From Dinghuibacter silviterrae (lineage in GTDB: Bacteria; Bacteroidota; Bacteroidia; Chitinophagales; Chitinophagaceae): a stretch of 64,000 nucleotides of DNA. The translations under genes and the position numbers were made by a program. The stretch lies in NCBI RefSeq assembly GCF_004366355.1, contig NZ_SODV01000001.1:2914001-2978000 (forward strand), in the 5' to 3' direction. The stretch's first letter is position 1. Each line of letters begins with the position of its first letter. The notes under the pieces were generated by a model. That model saw only the letters and a list, made by a program, of their open reading frames with translations, did not search any database and was not told the origin of the DNA. This document shows positions 8,321 through 15,703 of the stretch, piece by piece.

Positions 8321-8328
8321 TAGGTTTG
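8321..8328 (+). promoter_or_regulatory. -7-type box TAGGTTTG before the HD-domain gene
   Basis: TAGGTTTG matches TAnnTTTG and ends nine bases before the ATG at 8338. A TTTT at 8298-8301, 19 bases upstream, could serve as a weak -33 element. Confidence 0.4.
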
Positions 8329-8337
8329 CTGTTAAAA

Positions 8338-8982
8338 ATGCGTATGTCAAAAAAAGTAGCCGGTATCCAAATACCGGATAGCAAGATCGCCAAAGAAGCG
8401 ACGGAGCTTTTGCTGGAACACGGTACGGAGTTTATCTATAACCACTCGCTCCGGGTGTTTGTGTTTTCTTCCCTGAATGGTCAAAGGCTAAAGACCGGTT
8501 ATGACCCAGAATTGTTGTACGTCAGCGCCGTTTTTCATGACCTGGGATTGGTGCCGCACTACAGCAGCCCGGACCTCCGATTTGAGGTGGACGGCGCCAA
8601 TGCCGCCCGGGAATTTCTAAGGAGTCACGGCTTGCCAAAAGAAACGCAGCGATTGGTGTGGGACGCCATCGCCCTGCATACCACCATCGGTGTCGCCGAA
8701 CACAAGGAAGCGGAAGTGGCGCTCCTGTACTCCGGCGTCGGCCTGGATGTGATGGGCGAAGGATATGAGCACCTTTCCAGGGAGCACAGGGAGGAGATCG
8801 TCGGTTTGTTCCCGAGAAGCGATTTTAAGAAAAGGATCATCCCCACCTTTTTTGAGGGTTTTAAACACAAGACGGAAACCACTTTTGGGAATATAAAAGC
8901 GGACGTATGTGCCTTTATGATCCCTCACTTCCAGAGGAAAAATTTCTGCGACTGCATCCTGCATTCTCCCTGGGAGGATTGA
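8338..8982 (+). CDS. HD-domain protein (metal-dependent phosphohydrolase fold)
   Basis: Cytoplasmic protein of about 214 residues with the HD metal-binding signature: a first histidine in NHSLRV, the HD doublet in VFHDLGL, and a later histidine in ALHTTIG. The layout resembles the stand-alone HD family that includes cyanamide-hydratase-like proteins, but the substrate cannot be read from the sequence. Two close ATGs exist (8338 and 8344); 8338 is used because a TAGGTTTG box lies nine bases before it. It stands alone between the AraC pair and module 1. Confidence 0.82.
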   Translation: MRMSKKVAGIQIPDSKIAKEATELLLEHGTEFIYNHSLRVFVFSSLNGQRLKTGYDPELLYVSAVFHDLGLVPHYSSPDLRFEVDGANAAREFLRSHGLPKETQRLVWDAIALHTTIGVAEHKEAEVALLYSGVGLDVMGEGYEHLSREHREEIVGLFPRSDFKKRIIPTFFEGFKHKTETTFGNIKADVCAFMIPHFQRKNFCDCILHSPWED

Positions 8983-9037
8983 TTTTCATGCAGTTGTCAA
9001 TATTTTTTTCAACACTAGGGGATCGGGTCCCTTCATG

Positions 9038-9047
9038 GGTACTATTA
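9038..9047 (+). repeat. 10-mer GGGTACTATT, copy 1 (upstream of sigma gene)
   Basis: GGGTACTATT occurs about 90 bases upstream of the sigma gene start and again at 9725-9734 just before fecR. The two copies lie in the two leader regions of module 1 only, so they could be regulator or sigma-factor recognition sites. Confidence 0.4.
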
Positions 9048-9110
9048 ACCAAGTTGAATATTTTCTCATAGTCTAAGTGGCCGGCGGGTTTCCACCTCCC
9101 GGCATTTTGA

Positions 9111-9132
9111 CTTAATTTTGGTTAAGAGGAGG
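9111..9132 (+). promoter_or_regulatory. Promoter, palindrome and ribosome site of the module 1 sigma gene
   Basis: TAATTTTG at 9113-9120 is an exact TAnnTTTG -7 element; a TTT around 9089-9091 is a weak -33 candidate with about 20-base spacing. The box is embedded in the inverted repeat CTTAA-N6-TTAAG (9111-9126), a possible operator. AGGAGG at 9127-9132 is a strong Shine-Dalgarno, unusual in this phylum, four bases before the ATG. Confidence 0.55.
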
Positions 9133-9136
9133 ATAC

Positions 9137-9697
9137 ATGGCTGCGGTACACCACCTTTCCGATCAAGCGTTACTGGCTCTGCTGAAACAGGGGCAGGAGT
9201 CTGCGTTTACGGAAATCTACCGCCGCTATTGGGAACGCTTGCTGGGGGTCGGTTATGCCTATACCCGCAACAAAGAGGCCGCCGAGGAAATCGTCCATGA
9301 TGTATTATTACGACTCTGGCGACAAAGGGCCGGGGTGGACATCGAATCGCTCGGTGCTTACCTGGGCACCGCCGTCAAATTTTCTGTATTTAAGGCATTG
9401 CTCAAGGAAAAACGGCGTTCCGACATCCGCTCTCGCATGCCCCTGACGGAATCCTCTGCAAGTGATGAAGACGCGATCGAGGCCCGCTTCCTGAAGGACT
9501 ACCTGGATGGCGTCATCGAAAACCTGCCGGAAAAGTGCCGGCTGGTGTACCAGTACAGCCGGGGCGAACAGCTCTCGGTCGTCGAAATCGCCGAGCGCAT
9601 GCAGATCTCCCCCAAAACCGTTGAATCCCACATCACCAGGGCGCTCCGGACGTTGCGCCACAGTCTCTCCCGGGTACACGCTATTATTTTTTTGTAA
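9137..9697 (+). CDS. ECF RNA polymerase sigma factor (module 1)
   Basis: Extracytoplasmic-function sigma-70 factor of 186 residues. Region 2 (about 22-90) contains the FTEIYRRYWERLLGVGYAYTRN and EEIVHDVLLRLW blocks. Region 4 (about 125-175) has LPEKCRLVYQYSRGEQLSVVEIAERMQISPKTVESH, split here only for description. It is followed by fecR, susC, susD and a metalloprotease on the same strand. By analogy with FecI/FecR systems it should be held inactive or activated by the adjacent FecR and direct transcription of the SusC/SusD genes. Confidence 0.94.
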   Translation: MAAVHHLSDQALLALLKQGQESAFTEIYRRYWERLLGVGYAYTRNKEAAEEIVHDVLLRLWRQRAGVDIESLGAYLGTAVKFSVFKALLKEKRRSDIRSRMPLTESSASDEDAIEARFLKDYLDGVIENLPEKCRLVYQYSRGEQLSVVEIAERMQISPKTVESHITRALRTLRHSLSRVHAIIFL

Positions 9698-9724
9698 AAT
9701 CATACAGGGTTACCTACTCCTCAA

Positions 9725-9734
9725 GGGTACTATT
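9725..9734 (+). repeat. 10-mer GGGTACTATT, copy 2 (immediately before fecR)
   Basis: Second copy of the motif at 9038-9047, five bases before the fecR ATG at 9740. Placed this close to the start, it may affect fecR translation or mark a second promoter. Confidence 0.4.
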
Positions 9735-9739
9735 TAGGT

Positions 9740-10888
9740 ATGGACCAGGATCAACTCCACATACTCCTTCAAAAATATATGGCCGGCTCCGCCAGCCAGG
9801 AGGAAGCGCAGTCCCTGCACGACTGGTACCGGTCGGCTGCCGCGGACGACGTAGTATGGGTGGTCGATGGTCCGGAGGAGCTGGACACGGTTCGCCGGCG
9901 CATGCTGGAGCGGTTGCAGCGGGAGGCCTTCGGCACGACCGAGGCCTTCGGCGCGCCCGGGCAGCACGGACGCACGGTGCGCATGCGCATCCTCTTCTCC
10001 GCCGCGGCCGCCGTCCTTTTGACCCTCGTCGGGGTGGCGTACTTCCGGCATACCCACCGCCCCCCCATGGCGCCGGCGCCCGTGCTGGCGTCCGACGTGC
10101 TCCCCGGCGGCAACAAAGCCACGCTCATCTTAGGCAGCGGGCAAGCCGTTACCCTGGACAGCACCGACAAAGGACTGCTGGCGACGCAGGGGGGCATCAC
10201 GGTACAACAAAGTGGAAAGGGACAGTTGGTCTACGGCGGCGTCTCCGACGGTTCGGTCATGGCCTACAACACCATCCTTACCCCCAACGGAGGCACCTAC
10301 ACCGTGAGGTTATCCGACGGCTCCAGGGTGTGGCTCAACGCCGGATCCTCGCTCAAATACCCGGTTCGTTTTACGGGCGGCCCCCGGGTGGTCGACCTTA
10401 CGGGCGAGGCCTATTTTGAAGTCGCCCCGGCCGCCGGGTCCTTTAGCGTACGCTGCCTGGGGCAGACGGTAGAGGTGCTCGGGACGCATTTCAACGTCAA
10501 TGCCTACACCAACGAAGCCTATATCCGGACCACCTTGCTGGAAGGGAAGGTCAGGGTTAAAAATCCCGCCGGCTCGGCGGTACTCGAACCCGGCGAGCAA
10601 AGCAGGGTAGGGGCCAACGGGGACGTACATATCGCCCGGGGGATCGATACGGCCGAGGTTATGGCATGGAAAAATGGAATGTTTCAGTTCGACGACGCGG
10701 ATATTGGCACCGTGATGCGACAGATCGGCCGTTGGTACGACGTGGACGTGGTCTACCAGGGGCGACTGCCTGACGACCACTTCCGGGGCAAAATACCCCG
10801 CAACGTCAATGCCTCGCAGGCCTTGCAGATACTGGCCACCGGCGGCATCGACTTTACCATACAAGGAAAGAAAATCTACCTGAAATAG
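9740..10888 (+). CDS. FecR family anti-sigma / signal transducer (module 1)
   Basis: Inner-membrane protein of 382 residues linking the outer-membrane transporter to the sigma factor. The cytoplasmic N-terminus (about 1-80, with an ASQEEAQSLHDWY segment) should bind the sigma factor. One membrane segment lies at about 82-102. A periplasmic FecR domain follows (about 170-275: TPNGGTYTVRLSDGSRVWLN, GEAYFEV, VLGTHFNVNAY). The C-terminal DUF4974 domain (about 310-382) resembles a secretin/STN fold and is expected to contact the STN domain of SusC. It is 42 bases downstream of the sigma gene and 40 upstream of susC. Confidence 0.94.
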   Translation: MDQDQLHILLQKYMAGSASQEEAQSLHDWYRSAAADDVVWVVDGPEELDTVRRRMLERLQREAFGTTEAFGAPGQHGRTVRMRILFSAAAAVLLTLVGVAYFRHTHRPPMAPAPVLASDVLPGGNKATLILGSGQAVTLDSTDKGLLATQGGITVQQSGKGQLVYGGVSDGSVMAYNTILTPNGGTYTVRLSDGSRVWLNAGSSLKYPVRFTGGPRVVDLTGEAYFEVAPAAGSFSVRCLGQTVEVLGTHFNVNAYTNEAYIRTTLLEGKVRVKNPAGSAVLEPGEQSRVGANGDVHIARGIDTAEVMAWKNGMFQFDDADIGTVMRQIGRWYDVDVVYQGRLPDDHFRGKIPRNVNASQALQILATGGIDFTIQGKKIYLK

Positions 10889-10928
10889 GGCCATCGCCCC
10901 CTTTACCACCATCAAAGCTATACAACGT

Positions 10929-13900
10929 ATGAGACATGTTTCCATGATCCTCCTGGTATTCCTATGCGCCATCGCGAGGGGCCAGGAGGTCAACCTCACC
11001 GTCAAAAATGCGCCGCTGGAGAGCGTCTTTACCCAGCTCGAAAAGCAAAGCGGCTACACCTTCTTTTACAAGGTGGAGCTCATCCGGACCCTCCCGCCCG
11101 TGACCGTGGACATCCGTCACGCCACTATTCAGCAAGCCCTTGACCAATGCCTGGCGCACGAGCCTTTATCCTATTCGATTATACAAAGGACCGTAGTGAT
11201 CAAGCCCAAGGCGGAGCCCGCGTCCCCCGCAGGGACCGCGGCTCCCACCCTTGGAGGTATCACGGTTGTCCGCGGGAAAGTGTTCGACCGGGAAGGACAT
11301 CCGATGGCGGGCGTAAGCATATCACTGGAAGGGACCCCCTTCGGGTGGACGACCAACCCGGACGGTATGTTTATTTGCTACCTCAACGAGCAATACCTGA
11401 AAGGAAAGCCCGTGCTTGTCTTTACCAACGTCGGCTACGCCCGGCAACGGCAGCCGCTGCCGCAACCGGGCCAGGAATTGGTCGTCACCTTGCAGCAACA
11501 GGTGAACGACCTGGATGAAATACAGATGACCGCCTATTCGACCACGTCCAAGCGGTACAACACCGGTGACATCACTACGGTCAGCTCCGAAGAGATCGCC
11601 CGCAACCCCGTGGAGAACGTGCTGGAAGCCCTGCAGGGGCGTGTCCCGGGGTTGTTCGTGACCCAGGAAACAGGGGTGACGAACGGGGCTTTCAAAGTAC
11701 AGATCCGCAGCGTCAATACCCTTACGGGCACCGGTGGGAACGGTATCTTTACCCAGGCGGGGTACGGGGGACAACCCTTGTACATCGTGGACGGGGTGGA
11801 GTATCCGGCCAATACGACCCTGCCGATGACCAACTCCCTCCTGGGCGGCCCGCAGCCGCAACAGGGCGGGAATGCATTGAACTTCCTGGACCCTAACATT
11901 ATTGAATCGATCAACGTCCTCAAAGGCGCGGATGCCACGGCTATTTATGGTTCCCGGGGCGCCTTCGGCGTCATCCTGATTACCACCAAAAAGGCCAGGG
12001 CCGGCAAGCCTACACTTACCGCCAGTGTCTACCAGGGGTACACCGAGTTGGGGACCTCGCCAAAGCTGATGAATACCCAGCAATACCTGGCCGTGCGCCA
12101 CAATGCCTTTGCCAACGACGGTACCCGGCCCGGGCCCTTCGACTACGACGTGAACGGCACCTACGACACGACCCGGTATACCAACTGGCAAAAATATTTC
12201 CTGGGTGGTCACGCCCCCACCACCAGGGTCAATGCGAGCTACAGCGGGGGCGGCGCCAACAGCAATTTTCTCATCGGCGCCAACTATTCTTCCATCGGCA
12301 ATGTCCAGATCAGCAAGGGTTCGGTCCGCGCGGGCGGGATGAACTTCGCCCTGAACGCCAACACCAACGACCGCAAGGTGACGCTGGCGCTCTCCGGGAG
12401 TGTCGAAAGCAACACCGACGACCGTGTCCTGGCCGACTTCACGGGCCAAAGCGGTGTCGTACAAGCGCCGGACGCGCCCTCTTTTTATCTCCCCGACGGC
12501 CGGTTGAATTGGTCTTTGCCGATCGGGACCAACCTGCTCGGCGTACTCAACTCTCTCTACAACAATACCACCAACAACCTCCTGGGCAACGCCGTGCTGA
12601 CGTATACGCCGGTCCGCGGCCTGAGCTTCATCGCGCAGGGCGGGTATAGTTATCTTTTCGCCAAGGAGTTCGACGGTGTACCCAGCGCCGCACTCAACCC
12701 CGCCAGTAATTTTGCCACCTCGACCCTAAGCAAGGTGGACCACTACAGCCTTCGCACCCTGAGCGTGGATCCCCGTATCCAGTACGAGCGGGTTTTGTGG
12801 AAGAAATTAAACCTGCATGCGATTATTGGCGGGAGCCTCCGGGATCAGCAAACGGAGACGTCCAGCATTGTCGGAGAGGGTTTCCTGAACGACGAACTGC
12901 TCATGGATCCGGCCTCCGGCGCCACGACCTTTAACTCCTATAACGTCACCCCTTCCCGGTACATCGGCGGGTTTGCCAACCTGAAGCTGAACTGGGCCGG
13001 TAAATACCTCCTGGACCTGAGCGGTCGCAGGGATGGGAGCTCGGTCTTCGGACCCGACCACCAGTTTGGCAACTTCGGCTCTGTCAGCGGCGGCTGGATC
13101 ATCAGCGAGGAACCCTGGTTCAAGGGGCTCAGACACACTGTCGACTTCCTGAAGCTGACCGGTAGTTACGGTCTCGAAGGCGCCAGCGGTATTGCGCCGT
13201 ACAGTTATATCAGCACTTACCAGGTCCAGTCCGGTTCCTATGAGGGGGGCACCGGTCTTCGGCCGAACAACCTGTCCAATCCTTATCTGCACTGGGAGAC
13301 CGACCGGAATGCAGAAGCCGGTCTGAACGCGGACTTTTTCAACGGCGTGGTCAACATCGAGGCCCAGTTTTATCGTGACCTCGCCGGGGACCAGTTGACC
13401 GTCCAGCCGCTCGCCAGCATCACCGGCTTTACCAGCTTCAACCTGAACTCCCCGGCCAAGATCCGTACTTCAGGTTTTGAGTTCGCGCTCAGCACCCGGA
13501 ACATCCGGAAAAGAGATTTCACCTGGAATACCCGGATCAACCTCACCATCCCCCGGACAAAGCTGCTTGCCTATCCCGGCATCAACAACCTGACGAGCAA
13601 CATCAACTACGTCATCGGCAAACCCATTACCGGTGTCAAGCTGTACAACTATGCGGGGATCGATCCCCCAACGGGCGTCTACGAATACATCAATGCCGCC
13701 GGTGTAAAGGGCAGCTACACGCCCATACTAAGCCCGGTACAGCTCAATCCCGCCAAGGACCTGACGGCCTTTGTGGACCTTGCCCCGAAGTGGTACGGTG
13801 GTATCCTCAACAACTTTACCTATAAAAATTTCAGCCTGGACTTCCTGGTCTCCGTCACCAGAAAGATGGGGGCCAATTACCTGGGCTCCCAGTCGTTTCC

Positions 13901-14267
13901 GTTGGGGATGATCAATGTCAACTACCCCGAGGACCTTGCCGCCAAGCGCTGGATGAAGCCGGGTGATCATGCGACGGTACCCAAGGCCACCGCCGGTCTT
14001 ATTGGTTTTCTGGACCAGCTCAACTTCGTCTACGGTTCCGGCGCCTACAGCAACGCGACTTATGCCCGTTTGCAAAACCTCAGCCTTTCCTACCTGCTTC
14101 CCCGGCAGTTGGCAGGTAAAGTGGGGCTCAGCACGGTCAAGGTATACCTGGCCGGTCAAAACCTGCTGACGGTCTCCAAATACGGAGACCTGGACCCTGA
14201 AAACCTGAGTACGCAGCATATGCCGCCCCTGCGCATATTGACGGGCGGCATGATGATCACCTTATAA
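10929..14267 (+). CDS. SusC/RagA-type TonB-dependent transporter with STN domain (module 1)
   Basis: Outer-membrane transporter of 1112 residues. Order of parts: signal peptide (about 1-18); STN signalling domain (about 20-95, NLTVKNAPLESVFTQLEKQS); CarboxypepD_reg-like domain (about 113-190); TonB plug (about 205-360, with LEALQGRVPGLFV and LKGADATAIYGSRGAFGVI); then the beta barrel to the C-terminal TGGMMITL. The STN domain marks it as a transducing receptor that signals to FecR. It pairs with the SusD lipoprotein encoded next. The cargo is unknown; the protease closing the operon hints at peptide or protein, but that is inference. Confidence 0.96.
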   Translation: MRHVSMILLVFLCAIARGQEVNLTVKNAPLESVFTQLEKQSGYTFFYKVELIRTLPPVTVDIRHATIQQALDQCLAHEPLSYSIIQRTVVIKPKAEPASPAGTAAPTLGGITVVRGKVFDREGHPMAGVSISLEGTPFGWTTNPDGMFICYLNEQYLKGKPVLVFTNVGYARQRQPLPQPGQELVVTLQQQVNDLDEIQMTAYSTTSKRYNTGDITTVSSEEIARNPVENVLEALQGRVPGLFVTQETGVTNGAFKVQIRSVNTLTGTGGNGIFTQAGYGGQPLYIVDGVEYPANTTLPMTNSLLGGPQPQQGGNALNFLDPNIIESINVLKGADATAIYGSRGAFGVILITTKKARAGKPTLTASVYQGYTELGTSPKLMNTQQYLAVRHNAFANDGTRPGPFDYDVNGTYDTTRYTNWQKYFLGGHAPTTRVNASYSGGGANSNFLIGANYSSIGNVQISKGSVRAGGMNFALNANTNDRKVTLALSGSVESNTDDRVLADFTGQSGVVQAPDAPSFYLPDGRLNWSLPIGTNLLGVLNSLYNNTTNNLLGNAVLTYTPVRGLSFIAQGGYSYLFAKEFDGVPSAALNPASNFATSTLSKVDHYSLRTLSVDPRIQYERVLWKKLNLHAIIGGSLRDQQTETSSIVGEGFLNDELLMDPASGATTFNSYNVTPSRYIGGFANLKLNWAGKYLLDLSGRRDGSSVFGPDHQFGNFGSVSGGWIISEEPWFKGLRHTVDFLKLTGSYGLEGASGIAPYSYISTYQVQSGSYEGGTGLRPNNLSNPYLHWETDRNAEAGLNADFFNGVVNIEAQFYRDLAGDQLTVQPLASITGFTSFNLNSPAKIRTSGFEFALSTRNIRKRDFTWNTRINLTIPRTKLLAYPGINNLTSNINYVIGKPITGVKLYNYAGIDPPTGVYEYINAAGVKGSYTPILSPVQLNPAKDLTAFVDLAPKWYGGILNNFTYKNFSLDFLVSVTRKMGANYLGSQSFPLGMINVNYPEDLAAKRWMKPGDHATVPKATAGLIGFLDQLNFVYGSGAYSNATYARLQNLSLSYLLPRQLAGKVGLSTVKVYLAGQNLLTVSKYGDLDPENLSTQHMPPLRILTGGMMITL

Positions 14268-14278
14268 AATCTACAGCA

Positions 14279-15688
14279 ATGAAATGGACTATATTGAGCG
14301 CGCTGCTCTTCCTTCTCGCCTCCTGCAAAAAATACCTGGACGTCCCCCTTCCGATCAATGAGATCGCGAGCCAGTCCGCCTTTAGCAACGACGCCGCCGC
14401 CGGCGCTTCGCTGAACGCCATATACGCCGGCCTCTTCACGTCCGATGTCTTCGGCGGGACTAGTGGCGTAGGCTACGCCACGGGCATGTATGGGGATGAA
14501 CTCACGAACTATAATTCCCTCAACACCTCGTTCCAGGCCGTCTACCAGGACGAGGTATCAAGCACCCTCGGTGGGGTGACGGCGACCTGGTCAACCCTTT
14601 ATACCCAGATGTATGCGATCAACCAGGCCATCGCCTACATCCCGCAATCATCATCCTTAGTGTACCAAAACCAATGGCTCGGGGAAGCGTACTTTCTCCG
14701 GGGGCTTTGTTACTTCTACCTCACCAACCTCTATGGGGACGTTCCCCTGGTATTGACCACCGACTACCTCGCCAACAACAGTCTTGCGCGCACGCCCCAG
14801 GCCGGTGTCTACACCCAGATCATCTCGGACCTGAAGATGGCGCAAAGCCTCCTGAGCGACGCGTACCATAACGGCAGCGGCAGCGCGACCGCCGACAGGG
14901 GACGCCCCAACCGCATGGCGGCCACTGCCCTCCTGTCCAGGACCTACCTCTATACAAGCCAGTGGGCAAACGCGGAATCCGAGGCGGACAGCCTCCTGGG
15001 AGACGCGACGGATTACCAATTGGCCGCTCCGGCCGGCGTATTCCTGATCAACAGCAAGGAGATCATCTGGGGATTGGTTCCCCTCGGGTCACCCTACCCC
15101 GCCTACGCTGTGCAGGACGCGCCCGTTTATTACCTCGCGCCCGGCACCATTCCGCCGGCCACGGGGGTGGCGGTAGCCCTGTCGGACTCGCTGGTGAAGG
15201 CCTTCGAGCCGAACGACACCCGCTTTACCAACTGGGTGAGCGTGGACAGCACCACCGGTGGCGTACTCTATTTTGCATACAAGTACAAGGCCTTCAAGAA
15301 CCTCACCGCCCCGGTGGAGTCCACTGTCATGCTGCGGCTGGGCGAACAATACCTCATCCGTGCCGAAGCCCGGGCGGAACAAAACAACCTCTCCGGCGCC
15401 GCCGCCGACCTGAATGCGGTCCGCGCCAGGGCAGGCCTGGGCGTTACTACCGCCGTCACACAGGCGGCCCTGCTCAGCGCGATCCTGAAGGAACGAAGGA
15501 TCGAACTGTTCCTGGAGAACGGGAACCGCTTCCTGGACCTTCGCCGGACCGGCAACCTTGACGCCGTCATGGGCTCCGTGGCCACCGCCAAGGGGGGGAG
15601 CTGGTCCTCCTACAAGGAATGGTGGCCCATCCCGGCGACCGACATCCAAAACGACAAACAACTTACCCAAACGCCCGGTTTCCAATAA
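14279..15688 (+). CDS. SusD/RagB family outer-membrane lipoprotein (module 1)
   Basis: Surface lipoprotein of 469 residues that caps the SusC barrel and captures its ligand. The signal peptide ends in a lipobox (LLASC, cysteine at residue 16) followed by KKYLDVPLP, the usual SusD start. The TPR-like helical framework is visible in GEAYFLRGLCYFYLTNLYGDVPL and in the C-terminal RAEARAEQNN..., ADLNAVRARAGL and KERRIELFLENGNRFLDLRRTG blocks. The gene starts 11 bases after susC. Confidence 0.96.
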   Translation: MKWTILSALLFLLASCKKYLDVPLPINEIASQSAFSNDAAAGASLNAIYAGLFTSDVFGGTSGVGYATGMYGDELTNYNSLNTSFQAVYQDEVSSTLGGVTATWSTLYTQMYAINQAIAYIPQSSSLVYQNQWLGEAYFLRGLCYFYLTNLYGDVPLVLTTDYLANNSLARTPQAGVYTQIISDLKMAQSLLSDAYHNGSGSATADRGRPNRMAATALLSRTYLYTSQWANAESEADSLLGDATDYQLAAPAGVFLINSKEIIWGLVPLGSPYPAYAVQDAPVYYLAPGTIPPATGVAVALSDSLVKAFEPNDTRFTNWVSVDSTTGGVLYFAYKYKAFKNLTAPVESTVMLRLGEQYLIRAEARAEQNNLSGAAADLNAVRARAGLGVTTAVTQAALLSAILKERRIELFLENGNRFLDLRRTGNLDAVMGSVATAKGGSWSSYKEWWPIPATDIQNDKQLTQTPGFQ

Positions 15689-15703
15689 ACAAACGCACAT
15701 ATT

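Noticed and set aside
11322-12464. Antisense open frame of 380 codons over the module 1 susC
   Set aside because: Same reason: composition-driven shadow of a well-supported gene.
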